In this document: piece by piece, positions 17,043 through 26,929 of the stretch
How the letters are laid out: every line of letters begins with the position of its first letter
Position numbering within the stretch: the stretch's first letter is position 1
Assembly (NCBI RefSeq): GCF_021491375.1
Contig: NZ_JAKEVY010000002.1
Coordinates: 682,001-746,000 of the forward strand
Direction of reading: 5' to 3'
DNA from: Flavihumibacter fluminis
GTDB taxonomy: Bacteria > Bacteroidota > Bacteroidia > Chitinophagales > Chitinophagaceae
Length of the DNA stretch: 64,000 bases
Notes under the pieces: model-generated
The model's database searches: none
Seen by the model: only the letters and a program-made list of their open reading frames with translations
Told to the model about the DNA's origin: nothing
Position numbers and translations under genes: made by a program

Positions 17043-20000
17043 TTAAGTTGTGTCAATTTTTACCTCGATTTCAGGTCTGCCCTGAATCCAAACCGCCAAT
17101 TCGTCATTCATATTGAGTCCCGGCCCAAGGCTGTACAAACTTGTTAACCGCTGGTTCTTTACATCCATCAAATTGATTCTCAGTGAAGTGCTTCCGCCTT
17201 TGTACTTGACCAGGTTTCCTTCGAGGAAACTGATCATTTCCTCCGTTACATGCCTTGGTTCCACAAAGAGCGTTACCTGCTTGGTCATACCATGTTTGAT
17301 GGATTCCAAAAGGCTGATCCGCTCCACTTTGAACTCATATTTATCGGAATTGAATCGGTTTTTAAAGGACCCTACTACAAAGATAATCTTGCCCTTTTCA
17401 AGGTAGTCCTTGAATCGCATGTAATCATCGCCCCATAACATGATCTCCGTTTTGCCGGAGTAATCTTCCACACTCAAAGATCCAAAGCTTCTACCGGTTC
17501 GGGTTTGCCGGTGTTGACCGTCCAGTACGAGACCTGCCAGACGGTATTGCTTACCGCTTGCCTGAAGGGTAGTGCTTTCGAGCACTTCCAGGAATTCCGA
17601 AATCGGTGTAATGCCGTAATGTTTCATCTCGAACCGGAAATTATCCAGGGGATGTCCACTCATGAAGATGCCCGTTACTTCCTTTTCCTTCTCCAACCGG
17701 TCTGTCAGAGACCAGAGATCACAGGCTGGGATTTTGGGGGCCGGGATGTCCAGTACAGCAGGCAGATCACCAAATAAGGTGTTGGTAGTACCCTGCGACT
17801 GAGCCTGGTAAATATTCCCGTATTTGATGATCTTTTCGAGGCCCGTGCTGGTATCGCCCTGCGGGATAAAAAAATACTGGGCCCGGTGCAGTTCGGGGAA
17901 ACAATCAAAGGCACCCGCGTAGGCCAGACTTTCCAATGTTTTTTTGTTTACCGAACGCTGATTGATACGTTTGATCATATCGAAGATCGAAATGTATGGA
18001 CCGGCCTGTGCTCTTTCACTGATAATGCTGTCTACCGCTGCTTCTCCAACGCCTTTCAATCCTCCCAGGCCAAAACGGATGGCACCTTCCCTGTTCACAG
18101 CAAATCCCTTTTTGGATTCGTTGATGTCCGGTCCCAATACCTCCAGTCCCATACGCTTACACTCTTCCATAAAGAAGGTGATTTTTTCAATACTGCCGGC
18201 GTTATTTAATACGGCCGCCATGTATTCAGAGGGATAATGGGCTTTCAGGTAAGCGGTCTGATAAGCCACAAATGCATAACAGGTGGAATGCGATTTATTG
18301 AATGCATATTGAGCAAATGCTTCCCAGTCTGTCCAGATCTTTTCCAGTTTGTCTTTGGGATGGCCTTTTTTCATGGCGCCTTCCACAAACTGGGCTTTCA
18401 TTTTGTCCAGTACTGCTTTCTGTTTTTTACCCATCGCTTTTCGCAGTACATCGGCATCCCCCTTACTAAATCCGGCAAGGCTCTGGGCCAGCAACATTAC
18501 CTGTTCCTGGTAAACGGTGATACCATAGGTTTCCTGGAGGTATTCGGCCATTTCCGGCAGGTCATAAGCAATTTCTTCCCGGCCATGTTTTCGGTCGATG
18601 AAATTCGGAATATAAGCCAAAGGTCCCGGTCGATACAGGGCGTTCATCGCAATCAGGTCAGCAAACTGGTCGGGTTTCAGATCGCGGAGGTACTTCTGCA
18701 TACCCGGACTTTCAAATTGGAAGGTCCCGATCGTGTCTGCCCGTTGATAGAGTTCAAAAGTGGCTTTATCGTCTAATGGAATATCGTCGATCACAATATC
18801 CACCCCATGATTCTCTTTGATCATGGCGAGGGCATTTTTGATAATGGTCAGGGTTTTCAATCCCAGGAAGTCCATTTTGATAACCCCTGCATCCTCAATG
18901 ATGCTGCCTTCGATCTGGGTTACCAGGAGATCAGAGTCTTTGGCGGTACAAACCGGGATGATGTTCATCAAATCATCCGGTGCGATGATGATACCTGCTG
19001 CATGCAACCCGGTGTTTCGGACAGATCCTTCCAGGCGTTCCGCTTCCTGCAAAACATGTGCTCTTAAATCGGTGCCGCTGTAAATCGCACGAAGTTGGCG
19101 CACATTCTCCATGTCTTCCGGCGCCAACTGTTCCTTTGCTTCCAGTGATTTTTCTCCGTCTTTTTCCGTGAGCGGTGCTTTCAGTACCCGACCCAGTTCA
19201 ATGCCCGGTTTATCCGGCACCAGTTTGGCCAGGGCATTCGATTCCGAAAGTGGCAGATCCAAAACGCGTGCTACATCCTTTATACTCATTTTGGCGGCCA
19301 TGGTACCATAAGTAACGATTTGTGCTACCTGGTTTTTGCCATATTTCTGAACCACGTAGTCAATCACTTTCTGTCGGCCGTCATCGTCGAAATCGGTATC
19401 GATATCGGGCATGCTCTTACGATCCGGGTTCAGGAATCTTTCGAACAGCAGGTTGTATTTGATTGGATCAATATTGGTGATCCCGATACAATAGGCTACC
19501 GCACTACCGGCTGCTGAACCGCGGCCCGGTCCCACAAATACGCCGAGATCTCTTCCCGCACGGATGAAATCACTTACGATCAGGAAGTAGCCGGCAAACC
19601 CCATGGTCTTGATTGTAAACAATTCAAAGTCGAGCCGTTCCTGGATATCAGGGGTGATATCCGTGTATCGCATCTTTGCACCTTCATAGGTCAGGTGACG
19701 GAGGTATTCCCACTGGTTGAGATTGGAATCTGCGTGCACCTGAAATTCTTTTGGAATCGGGAAGGCAGGTAGCAGGATGTCTTTCTTGAGGTTCAGCAAT
19801 TCTACCCGGTCAACGATTCTATTGGTGTTGTCAATCGCTTCCGGAATATCGCTGAAAAGCGCCGACATTTCTTCCGTGCTCTTAAAGTAAAACTGATCGT
19901 TGGGAAATTTAAAACGACGGTTTTTTACTGCTGCATCATCGTTCACAAAGTCATCAAAGCCAGGCGTGCTCTGCTTTTCACCTGTGTTGATGCAAAGCAG

Positions 20001-20684
20001 GATATCATGCGCATTTGCATCGTCCTTATCCGTATAGTGGCTATCATTGGTTGCGATAACCGGAACATTGTATTTTTTTGCAAACTTCAGGAGTGTCTGG
20101 TTGATCTGTTCCTGCTCCTTCATATTATGGCGCTGCAGTTCGATGAAGTAATCTTCGCCAAACATATCGAGCCACCATTTGAATTCTTTTTCTGCCGCTT
20201 CTTCTGATTCGTGCAAAATGGTTTGCGGTACATAGGCGCCAATGCAACAGGTGGTAGCGATCAGGCCTTCGTGATACTTCTCAATGAGTTCCTTATCGAT
20301 GCGTGGATATTTGGAATACATGCCTTCCGTATATCCGAGAGAAGTTAATTTGATCAGGTTTTGATAACCCACTGCGTTTTTGGCCAGCAATACCTGGTGA
20401 TACCGTTCGTCTTTCTGTTCTTTGGTAAAGGTTTTACGATGACGGTCCTTCACTACATAGAACTCACATCCCACTACGGGTTTTACAAGCGGTTTGCCAT
20501 CCTCACCCTTGTGCTTATAGGCTTCGGATACAAATTCAAAAGCACCGAACATATTGCCGTGATCTGTAATGGCAATAGCGGGCATATTGTTCTTGATCGC
20601 TTTTTTATAAAGTGACTGGATATTGGCCGCACCATCCAGCAGGGAATATTGGGTATGGCAATGAAGATGTGAAAACCTGGACAT
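17043..20684 (-). CDS. dnaE: DNA polymerase III subunit alpha
   Basis: A 1213-residue replicative polymerase catalytic subunit. The N-terminal PHP domain starts at once ([31 protein letters not shown]). The polymerase core contains the catalytic acidic motif [12 protein letters not shown] at about residue 425, preceded by [16 protein letters not shown]. The finger region has the usual [10 protein letters not shown] and [11 protein letters not shown] segments, and a helix-hairpin-helix ([13 protein letters not shown]) and OB-fold domain follow. Length and order match DnaE1 and there is no intein. It is divergent from the NlpC/P60 lipoprotein gene with a ~85 bp shared upstream region, and its stop lies about 100 bp before thioredoxin on the same strand. 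Certain. Confidence 0.98.
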   Translation of the reverse strand: MSRFSHLHCHTQYSLLDGAANIQSLYKKAIKNNMPAIAITDHGNMFGAFEFVSEAYKHKGEDGKPLVKPVVGCEFYVVKDRHRKTFTKEQKDERYHQVLLAKNAVGYQNLIKLTSLGYTEGMYSKYPRIDKELIEKYHEGLIATTCCIGAYVPQTILHESEEAAEKEFKWWLDMFGEDYFIELQRHNMKEQEQINQTLLKFAKKYNVPVIATNDSHYTDKDDANAHDILLCINTGEKQSTPGFDDFVNDDAAVKNRRFKFPNDQFYFKSTEEMSALFSDIPEAIDNTNRIVDRVELLNLKKDILLPAFPIPKEFQVHADSNLNQWEYLRHLTYEGAKMRYTDITPDIQERLDFELFTIKTMGFAGYFLIVSDFIRAGRDLGVFVGPGRGSAAGSAVAYCIGITNIDPIKYNLLFERFLNPDRKSMPDIDTDFDDDGRQKVIDYVVQKYGKNQVAQIVTYGTMAAKMSIKDVARVLDLPLSESNALAKLVPDKPGIELGRVLKAPLTEKDGEKSLEAKEQLAPEDMENVRQLRAIYSGTDLRAHVLQEAERLEGSVRNTGLHAAGIIIAPDDLMNIIPVCTAKDSDLLVTQIEGSIIEDAGVIKMDFLGLKTLTIIKNALAMIKENHGVDIVIDDIPLDDKATFELYQRADTIGTFQFESPGMQKYLRDLKPDQFADLIAMNALYRPGPLAYIPNFIDRKHGREEIAYDLPEMAEYLQETYGITVYQEQVMLLAQSLAGFSKGDADVLRKAMGKKQKAVLDKMKAQFVEGAMKKGHPKDKLEKIWTDWEAFAQYAFNKSHSTCYAFVAYQTAYLKAHYPSEYMAAVLNNAGSIEKITFFMEECKRMGLEVLGPDINESKKGFAVNREGAIRFGLGGLKGVGEAAVDSIISERAQAGPYISIFDMIKRINQRSVNKKTLESLAYAGAFDCFPELHRAQYFFIPQGDTSTGLEKIIKYGNIYQAQSQGTTNTLFGDLPAVLDIPAPKIPACDLWSLTDRLEKEKEVTGIFMSGHPLDNFRFEMKHYGITPISEFLEVLESTTLQASGKQYRLAGLVLDGQHRQTRTGRSFGSLSVEDYSGKTEIMLWGDDYMRFKDYLEKGKIIFVVGSFKNRFNSDKYEFKVERISLLESIKHGMTKQVTLFVEPRHVTEEMISFLEGNLVKYKGGSTSLRINLMDVKNQRLTSLYSLGPGLNMNDELAVWIQGRPEIEVKIDTT

Positions 20685-20735
20685 AGTCCTGCAAGTAACA
20701 AATTTTTACCGCCCGCCCGTAAAATACTAATTCGT

Positions 20736-20743
20736 TATTTTTG
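20736..20743 (+). promoter_or_regulatory. -7 promoter element for the NlpC/P60 lipoprotein
   Basis: TATTTTTG matches TANNTTTG. Transcription would begin near 20749, so the in-frame TTG at 20749 cannot be a normal start and the TTG at 20770 (or 20761) is favoured. Confidence 0.5.
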
Positions 20744-20769
20744 CACAGTTGTTTTTAAAATTGATATTC

Positions 20770-21444
20770 TTGAGTAAAATTGTTTATATAATCAGCGCTG
20801 CATTTCTTATGGTAAGTTGTGGTGCTACGAAGTCTCCGCAAACCAGTGGGGCATCGCCAACCGTAAAGCGAACCAAACCCAGTGTCCCCGGAGATCCACG
20901 CTTTATTGATGGTATTACAATGACGCCGGGAGAGGAAGGTCCTTCTGATCCCAATCATCCCAATACCGGCTGGTTCGGATCTCCTGCTGAGGCAAGGTCT
21001 ACTGGTGTATACGGAAACATTGAAAACAGTACAGAACTGCATTTTAAATATGCTGTATTACTGGATCAACCGGTGGAATACCTGACCAATTTATCCTTAT
21101 TGCAATTTATAGAAGACTGGTATGGAACCCGTTACAGGTTTGGAGGCAATACTAAACAGGGTGTGGACTGTTCAGGATTTACCTGTAATCTGTCCAATTC
21201 CGTTTTTGGTAAAACCCTTCCACGTACTGCCCGTGAGCAATACGATGCTGCACAAAAGATTCCCGTTGAATACCTGCAGGAAGGTGATCTGGTTTTCTTT
21301 AATACAAGGGGTGGGGTTTCACATGTTGGCATTTACCTGGCCAATAACAAGTTCATTCATGCATCCACATCCAATGGGGTTGTCATCAGTGATCTGAATG
21401 AAGAATATTACCGTAAACGATTTATTGGTGCAGGGAGACTTTGA
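20770..21444 (+). CDS. NlpC/P60 (C40) cell-wall peptidase lipoprotein
   Basis: About 224 residues. The chosen TTG start gives a compact lipoprotein signal (MSKIVYIISAAFLMVSCGATKS). A Pro/Ser-rich linker follows, then a C-terminal NlpC/P60 domain with catalytic cysteine in GVDCSGFTC, catalytic histidine in GGVSHVGIYL and the third polar residue near NKFIHAST. Such enzymes cut the peptide side chains of peptidoglycan, usually between D-Glu and the diamino acid; with a lipid anchor it would act in the periplasm. No SH3 targeting domain is apparent. It is divergent from dnaE, and its stop codon is directly followed by the stop of the converging M1 peptidase gene (no spacer). Family sure, start less so. 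Confidence 0.9.
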   Translation: MSKIVYIISAAFLMVSCGATKSPQTSGASPTVKRTKPSVPGDPRFIDGITMTPGEEGPSDPNHPNTGWFGSPAEARSTGVYGNIENSTELHFKYAVLLDQPVEYLTNLSLLQFIEDWYGTRYRFGGNTKQGVDCSGFTCNLSNSVFGKTLPRTAREQYDAAQKIPVEYLQEGDLVFFNTRGGVSHVGIYLANNKFIHASTSNGVVISDLNEEYYRKRFIGAGRL

Positions 21445-23106
21445 TCAGGGAATTTGTTTTACCGTGATATAAAAATTGGAATCCGGCAATAGTCCGGATT
21501 TTATTTTACCCGGATGTTTTTTCCATCCGGTGCCCGGATGAATCCAATGCTGTTTTTCATTGAACTCCACTTTTATGGGCATGTCAAAACCAGCCACGCA
21601 GTTGGTCCAGCGATAGGAGAGGTGTCCTTTATGGATTTTGTATTCCAGTACCGGTATTTGGATGGTACGCAGGTACTGATCGAAAATTTTATTAAAATCC
21701 TTGCCTGCAAAGCGATTGATATATGCTTCAATTTCAGCGGAGGTCGTGGTCTGGTGGTAATAGGTTTTATTCAGGCTCCGTAACAGTTGCCTGAATTTTT
21801 CATCATCACCCATGATCTGGCGGATGGTATGAATTACGCTGGATCCCTTTGAATACATATCACCGCTACCTTCTTTGTTTACGCCGTATGGACCAATAAT
21901 TGGAATATCGTTGTCAATATTTTTTCTGCTGCCAATCTGGTATTCATTCCCTGCCTGCGCATTATTCTGGCATTGCGTGAACAGGGTTTCACTATAGTTG
22001 GTAAAACCTTCATGCACCCACATGTCTGCAATGTCTTTGGTGGTGATATTGTTGCCAAACCATTCGTGACCGGTTTCATGAATGATGATGAAATCCCATT
22101 TCAACCCCCAACCGGTGCCCGAAAGATCATTTCCCAGATAGCCATTTTTATATTGGTTTCCATATGCAACAGCACTTTGGTGTTCCATGCCCAGGTGGGG
22201 CGATTCCACCAGTTTGTAACCATCTTCATAGAATGGATAGGGGCCAAACCAGTGCTCAAAACACTGAAGCATGGGTTTCACCTGCTGAAATTGTTTTTTT
22301 GCTTTTTCCAGGTTTTCTTCGAGTACCCAATAATCGCAGTCCAGTTTTCCTTTTTCACCATCAAAGGTTTCCGAGTAATGTGCGTATTTGCCAATGTAAG
22401 GAATGATGTTATAGTTATTGATCGGGTTTTTAACTTCCCAGGTGTAGACTGTCCGACCGCTATCCAGGCTCGATTGGTTGATCAACCGGCCATTCCCAAC
22501 CGCGGTTAATCCCTCTGGTGCAACAATCCGCAATTCTGCACCTAGCTCCGGTTCATCACTCTGGTGATCTTTGCAGGGATACCATACCGAAGCACCCAGC
22601 CCCTGGCAGGCCACACTCATCCAGGGATTTCCGGACTTATCCTTTCTCCAGATCCAGCCACCATCCCAGGGGGGACGGATGGCTTCAGTGGGTTTGCCGG
22701 AGAAGTGTACCACAATTGTCTGGTGTGTTTTTTCCGGAAATCCACCTGGAATGTTTACAAAAAAATGATTGCCATCCCGGGTATAGGTAAATTGCCGGCC
22801 ATTTGATTCGATGCGATCAATCTGCATGGGTTGTTGCAAATCCAGTTGCATCAGGGTATGATTTTTTACTACCTCTATATTGAGTTGTACATACCCTTTA
22901 ATGGTTTTAGCGGCATAATTGGGTTCCACGTAAATCGTATACTTTTTCACATCCCACCAGGTGCGGTTTTCGTTTAAGCTTCCCCGTAAGCTATCCTGGC
23001 GTGTGATGGCCTGGTTACCGGATAAAGGTTGTGCAAAAAGGAAAGTGGAATTGGTAACAGTTGCCGCCAAAAGGAGAAAAAATATACGCTTTAACGTAAG
23101 TTGCAT
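21445..23106 (-). CDS. M1-family aminopeptidase, secreted
   Basis: A 553-residue zinc aminopeptidase with signal peptide (MQLTLKRIFFLLLAATVTNSTFLFAQ). The frame is open to 23265, but the extra 53 residues lack features and overlap the upstream region of the divergent gene. The exopeptidase motif is LGMEHQSAV (~305), and the zinc site is HETGHEWFGN (~340) with the third ligand E in WVHEGFTNYSE, 18 residues on. It removes N-terminal amino acids from peptides and should be periplasmic or surface-exposed. Length is that of the short Bacteroidota M1 group, without a long ERAP-like C-terminal domain. The divergent neighbour encodes a peptide-binding lipoprotein, so the pair could serve peptide use, although they lack a common regulatory element I can see. 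Confidence 0.93.
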   Translation of the reverse strand: MQLTLKRIFFLLLAATVTNSTFLFAQPLSGNQAITRQDSLRGSLNENRTWWDVKKYTIYVEPNYAAKTIKGYVQLNIEVVKNHTLMQLDLQQPMQIDRIESNGRQFTYTRDGNHFFVNIPGGFPEKTHQTIVVHFSGKPTEAIRPPWDGGWIWRKDKSGNPWMSVACQGLGASVWYPCKDHQSDEPELGAELRIVAPEGLTAVGNGRLINQSSLDSGRTVYTWEVKNPINNYNIIPYIGKYAHYSETFDGEKGKLDCDYWVLEENLEKAKKQFQQVKPMLQCFEHWFGPYPFYEDGYKLVESPHLGMEHQSAVAYGNQYKNGYLGNDLSGTGWGLKWDFIIIHETGHEWFGNNITTKDIADMWVHEGFTNYSETLFTQCQNNAQAGNEYQIGSRKNIDNDIPIIGPYGVNKEGSGDMYSKGSSVIHTIRQIMGDDEKFRQLLRSLNKTYYHQTTTSAEIEAYINRFAGKDFNKIFDQYLRTIQIPVLEYKIHKGHLSYRWTNCVAGFDMPIKVEFNEKQHWIHPGTGWKKHPGKIKSGLLPDSNFYITVKQIP

Positions 23107-23147
23107 AGTGAACCGAATTTTCAATAAATATACTCGCTTCAATCCGG

Positions 23148-24788
23148 ATGCGCACATATAGGAATTACCGTTTATGTATTTGGATCTTCCTGATAAGCCT
23201 GTGTTGCTGGTCATGTAGTTCCAGGGATGCTGGAGACGCCGGTTATTTTTGTTACAATGAATCAACCGGCATCGCTAGCCTGGATCCTGCATTTGCCAAA
23301 AACCAGAGTATCATGTGGGCGGTGCACCAATTATACAACACACTGGTGGAGGTGGACAGCAATCTGCAAATCAAACCTTCATTGGCAATCCGGTGGGAGA
23401 TCAGTGAAGATGGGTTGGTGTATCGGTTTTTTTTAAGGCCCGATGTCGTTTTTCACGATGATCCCTGTTTCCCGGGAGGTAAAGGCAGGAGGATGCTGGC
23501 ATCAGATGTGGTGTATAGCCTGCAGCGGATTATGAACCCGGCAACAGCCAGCAGCGGAGCCTGGATATTTAATGACCGGGTTAAAGAGAAAGATGGTTTT
23601 CTAGCTGTAAATGATACTTTACTCGAAGTGCATTTGATCGCACCTTTTCCCCCAATACTTGGCATTTTAAGTATGCAGTATTGCTCTGTATTGCCAAAGG
23701 AGGCGGTGGATTTTTATGGCCCTGATTTCAGATCGCATCCGGTTGGAACCGGGCCGTTTCAGTTTGTTGCACTGGAAGAGGGACAGGCTCTTTTAATGAA
23801 GCGAAATTCATCCTATTTTGAAACGGATGAAAGGGGCAGACAGTTACCCTATCTGCACGGCATCAAAATAAGCTTCAATGACAGTAAGGCAACTGAGTTT
23901 TTATTGTTCCGCCAGGGTAAACTACATTTTGTAAATGATATTGATGCTTCCTTCAAAGATGAGATACTGACAAAAACAGGACTCCTGCGAAAAGACTGGG
24001 AAGGGAAAATCACACTTAATAAACATGCTTACCTGAATATTGAGTACCTGGGTATATTGGTGGATAGCAACAATGCTCTTGTTAAAGTTTCTCCACTTCG
24101 TTTAAAAGCTATCCGACAGGCTCTGAACTATGGTTTCGATCGGCGTAAACTGATGCTCTACCTGAGAAACTCCATTGGTATTGCCGCTGAATCAGGGTTT
24201 GTTCCAGCGGGCCTTCCCTCTTTCGATTCACTGGAAGTGCGGGGTTACAGGTTTGATCCGATAAAAGCACAAAAACTATTAGAAGAAGCTGGATTTCCGG
24301 GCGGAAAGGGATTGCCTGAAATAAGATTACTTACTGTTCCTATTTACAGTGAACTGGCAAGTTATATTGTTCGCGAATGGCAGGAACTTGGCATACCCGT
24401 TAAAGTGGAAGTGGTACAGAAAAGTTTTCTGTTGGAGCAGACGGCTCAATCACAGGCATTGTTTTTCAGGGGCAGCTGGATTGCCGATTATCCGGATGCA
24501 GAGAATTACCTCAGTGTTTTTTATGGAAAAAATCCTGCACCACCGAATTATACGCGTTACAATAATCCTGCATTTGATCGGTTGTATGAAAAAGCACTAA
24601 CAGAAACGAACGATAGTTTGCGTTTTGAGCTCTACCGGCAAATGGATCGGATGATTCTGGAAGATGCGCCCGTGGTGCCACTTTGGTACGATGAGGCGAT
24701 TCATCTTGTTCAACCTTTTGTTAAAAATTTTGAACCAAACTCACTCAATTTACTGGAACTCAGAAGGGTGGAAATTAACGAAAACTGA
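23148..24788 (+). CDS. Peptide-binding lipoprotein (ABC solute-binding family 5)
   Basis: A 546-residue lipoprotein of the DppA/OppA family; the signal ends at a lipobox (LCCWSCSSRD). Hallmarks of family 5 are present in order: DPAFAKNQSIMWAVHQLYNTL near the N-terminus, the WEISEDGLVYRFFLRPDVVFH segment, ASDVVYSLQRIMNPATAS, GTGPFQF, a linker with ALNYGFDRRKL, and C-terminal FFRGSWIADYPDAENYLSVF. It should bind oligopeptides in the periplasm for import by an ABC permease, but no dpp/opp permease or ATPase genes are near, so it may work with a remote transporter. It begins 41 bp from the divergent M1 peptidase start, and is followed by the desaturase gene in the same direction with its own promoter. 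Confidence 0.9.
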   Translation: MRTYRNYRLCIWIFLISLCCWSCSSRDAGDAGYFCYNESTGIASLDPAFAKNQSIMWAVHQLYNTLVEVDSNLQIKPSLAIRWEISEDGLVYRFFLRPDVVFHDDPCFPGGKGRRMLASDVVYSLQRIMNPATASSGAWIFNDRVKEKDGFLAVNDTLLEVHLIAPFPPILGILSMQYCSVLPKEAVDFYGPDFRSHPVGTGPFQFVALEEGQALLMKRNSSYFETDERGRQLPYLHGIKISFNDSKATEFLLFRQGKLHFVNDIDASFKDEILTKTGLLRKDWEGKITLNKHAYLNIEYLGILVDSNNALVKVSPLRLKAIRQALNYGFDRRKLMLYLRNSIGIAAESGFVPAGLPSFDSLEVRGYRFDPIKAQKLLEEAGFPGGKGLPEIRLLTVPIYSELASYIVREWQELGIPVKVEVVQKSFLLEQTAQSQALFFRGSWIADYPDAENYLSVFYGKNPAPPNYTRYNNPAFDRLYEKALTETNDSLRFELYRQMDRMILEDAPVVPLWYDEAIHLVQPFVKNFEPNSLNLLELRRVEINEN

Positions 24789-24801
24789 TTTCAAATTAGT
24801 G

Positions 24802-24809
24802 TATCTTTG
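24802..24809 (+). promoter_or_regulatory. -7 promoter element for the desaturase
   Basis: TATCTTTG matches TANNTTTG and lies 27 bp before the ATG at 24836, in a good position for a short leader. A clear -33 element is not visible, as the upstream bases are the end of the preceding gene. Confidence 0.5.
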
Positions 24810-24835
24810 ACCCTCAATATTTTCAACATTCAGAG

Positions 24836-25600
24836 ATGACGGTTATTTTAATTTTCTTTTTTTCTCATTGGTTTTTGTCCCTGTTCTTTCACACATTCTT
24901 CCTGCATCGGTTCGCTTCCCATCAGATGTATACTACCAGTAAAGGTTGGGAACGCATGTTTTACCTGATGACCTGGTTTACCCAGGGATCTTCCTACCTG
25001 GTTCCGCGTGCTTATGGTGTTATGCATCGTATGCATCATGCCTACAGTGATACAGAAAAAGATCCGCACAGTCCGCACTTCTTTAAAGATGTTTGGGGCA
25101 TGATGATGCATACCCGGAATATATACAACAGTTTTGTTACTCGTACAAATATGCCGGATGCGGAGTTTACCAGCTCCTATCTGCCGGTTTGGGAAAAACT
25201 GGACCGTTTTGCGGATCACTGGCTAACCCGTTTAAGCTTTGGAGTAGCGTATACATTGATCTATGTGTATTTCGCACCCAGCTATTGGTGGTTCCTGTTG
25301 TTGCCTATCCATTACCTGATGGGACCCGTGCAGGGCGCTATCGTAAACTGGTGCGGTCACAAGTATGGTTATGCGAATTTTAAAAATGGGGATCATTCAA
25401 AAAATTCAGAACCCTGGGGTATTTTCTTGCTGGGAGAATTGTTTCAGAACAATCACCATAAGGATGGAGAGAATCCCAACTTTGCCCGCAAATGGTTTGA
25501 ACTGGATCCTACTTTTTACGTGATGCGGTTCATGAACTTTATTGGTATCATTAAATTGAAACCTGCTGTTATTGAACGTGGTCATCACCACCATCATTAA
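24836..25600 (+). CDS. Acyl-CoA desaturase-type fatty acid desaturase
   Basis: A 254-residue integral membrane di-iron desaturase that should introduce a cis double bond (probably delta-9) in acyl chains and so control membrane fluidity. Three histidine boxes are present: HRFASH (~24-29), HRMHH (~64-68) and QNNHH (~205), plus NWCGHKYG, which commonly adds another ligand. Hydrophobic helices flank the boxes as expected. It is short compared with eukaryotic enzymes but normal for the bacterial class that lacks a cytochrome b5 domain. The protein ends in GHHHHH, a natural five-histidine tail; the genomic context is continuous, so this is not a cloning tag. It is followed by a very strong bidirectional terminator shared with msrA. 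Confidence 0.92.
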   Translation: MTVILIFFFSHWFLSLFFHTFFLHRFASHQMYTTSKGWERMFYLMTWFTQGSSYLVPRAYGVMHRMHHAYSDTEKDPHSPHFFKDVWGMMMHTRNIYNSFVTRTNMPDAEFTSSYLPVWEKLDRFADHWLTRLSFGVAYTLIYVYFAPSYWWFLLLPIHYLMGPVQGAIVNWCGHKYGYANFKNGDHSKNSEPWGIFLLGELFQNNHHKDGENPNFARKWFELDPTFYVMRFMNFIGIIKLKPAVIERGHHHHH

Positions 25601-25606
25601 TAAAGA

Positions 25607-25664
25607 TATCATTCAATAAAAAAGCCGGGCTTCTTCAGGAGCCCGGCTTTTTTATTGAATGATA
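25607..25664. terminator. Bidirectional terminator between desaturase and msrA
   Basis: A perfect 24-bp inverted repeat (25607-25630 against 25641-25664) with a 10-base loop. The inner part is GC-rich (gccgggc / gcccggc) and the outer part A/T-rich, so each strand has a stem followed by a U-rich run. It serves both converging genes. Confidence 0.92.
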
Positions 25665-25669
25665 AAATC

Positions 25670-26362
25670 TTATCTGTTCTTCGTTTGTACCTGTGTGTTA
25701 CGTTTTAATTTATCCTTAAATACTTTTTCGAATTTCTCCAGTTTAGGACGTATTACAAAATAACAATAGGGTTGTGATCCGTTGTTCAGATAATAATTCT
25801 GGTGATAATCTTCGGCCACATAGAAAGCTTTGAACGGAGCAATTTCAGTTACGATTGGTTTATCCCAGGCGCCGCTTTTTTCTAATTGCTCTTTATAATA
25901 AAGTGCTTTCTTTTTCTGATCATCGTTATGGTAGAAAATGGCACTTCGGTACTGCGGTCCAACATCATTTCCCTGCTTGTTCAGCGTAGTTGGATCATGG
26001 GTTTGCCAAAATACTTCCAGCAATTCATCAAAAGTGATCATGGAGGGATCAAACACCACCTGGATTACTTCTGCATGACCAGTATTCTTTTCTGAAACCT
26101 GCTCATAAGTAGGATTGACTACATGTCCGCCAGAGTACCCGGAAGACACTTTGAGTACACCCTGTAATTGCTGGAATACAGCTTCCACACACCAGAAACA
26201 ACCGGCGCCAAGGGTAGCGGTGTCAGTTACCTGCTGGTAACCAGCATAAACTACATCATTGCTCATAGACCTGTTAGGGTTTTCTTTCTGCGCGCAACTG
26301 CTGCTTAGTAGCAGGTAACAGGACAGTAAAGAAAACGTTGTAAAAAGTTTCAAATGCGACAT
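25670..26362 (-). CDS. msrA: Peptide-methionine (S)-S-oxide reductase, lipoprotein form
   Basis: A 230-residue enzyme that repairs methionine-S-sulfoxide. The catalytic motif is GAGCFWCVE, followed by SGYSGG, the YEQVSEKNTGHAEVIQVVFDP segment and the C-terminal EDYHQNYYLN, all typical. The N-terminus is a lipoprotein signal (LLSSSCAQKE), so it acts outside the cytoplasm, repairing envelope proteins. No MsrB domain is fused. It lies on the minus strand, ending in the bidirectional terminator. Upstream, 65 bp separate its start from the end of the next small membrane protein gene on the same strand, so they may be transcribed together. Firm call. Confidence 0.95.
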   Translation of the reverse strand: MSHLKLFTTFSLLSCYLLLSSSCAQKENPNRSMSNDVVYAGYQQVTDTATLGAGCFWCVEAVFQQLQGVLKVSSGYSGGHVVNPTYEQVSEKNTGHAEVIQVVFDPSMITFDELLEVFWQTHDPTTLNKQGNDVGPQYRSAIFYHNDDQKKKALYYKEQLEKSGAWDKPIVTEIAPFKAFYVAEDYHQNYYLNNGSQPYCYFVIRPKLEKFEKVFKDKLKRNTQVQTKNR

Positions 26363-26427
26363 TTTAGTTCAACACGATTGGACCTGCAAGTTACAACCGC
26401 AAGTGCTGTTGGGGTATGGATAAAACG

Positions 26428-26883
26428 TTAAATTACCTCAAAGACAACCAGGAGGGCCAAACCTGCTGCAAGCAGCCAGAAGAAAGGCAGGGCGGAAAAT
26501 ACGATCAGTCCGGTTGCCAGCAATGCAATACTTGCCCAGAAAGGCCAGCCAAGGGTCCGTTCCTTCAGGTATATAGCAAGTGGTGGTACCAGAATACCCA
26601 GAATAATCAGCAGAACCTGGCTGGCATCTGCCTCATCTGCCTGGCCACGCCGGAGGTCTTTCCTGTACTCACGCAAAACCGATTTGGCTGCTTTAAAACG
26701 TGATTTACGCTCTTTTCGGTCAAGTGATCTGAAGGCGTCCAGCTCCTTTTTAAGATCCGGGGCTGAAGAGGTTGCGGTTACCTCATTGGGTTCCGAAAGG
26801 GAGGGATGGGCTGCTGAAAGAGGTTGTACGAATAGAGTGGTCATGCCGGTCAAAAGCATGATAACAGCTGATTTCCAATACAT
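26428..26883 (-). CDS. Small membrane protein with Pmp3/YqaE-like helices
   Basis: A 151-residue protein from the ATG at 26883 (the frame opens earlier, at 26922). It begins with a signal-like hydrophobic segment (SAVIMLLTGMTTLFVQPLSAA), then a charged helical region rich in Lys/Arg/Asp/Glu (about 35-85), then three closely spaced hydrophobic helices. The first of these, QVLLIILGILVPPLAIYLKE, has the paired prolines and pattern of the Pmp3/YqaE family; the usual PGxxxA motif in the second helix is not clear. Many Bacteroidota have such extended relatives of the stress-linked YqaE proteins. The role is not established. It is divergent from prfB with about 60 bp between start codons. The family call is tentative. 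Confidence 0.68.
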   Translation of the reverse strand: MYWKSAVIMLLTGMTTLFVQPLSAAHPSLSEPNEVTATSSAPDLKKELDAFRSLDRKERKSRFKAAKSVLREYRKDLRRGQADEADASQVLLIILGILVPPLAIYLKERTLGWPFWASIALLATGLIVFSALPFFWLLAAGLALLVVFEVI

Positions 26884-26929
26884 AAAATAGAATTGAAGGT
26901 ATGAAAATAGGACTTTTAGCATATACTCT

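Noticed and set aside
23107-23265. N-terminal 53-residue extension of the M1 peptidase
   Set aside because: A typical signal peptide begins at 23106 and the extension covers the divergent gene's start.
24836-25600. C-terminal His5 as a cloning tag or vector contamination
   Set aside because: The sequence continues directly into a native bidirectional terminator and msrA; no vector sequence is present.
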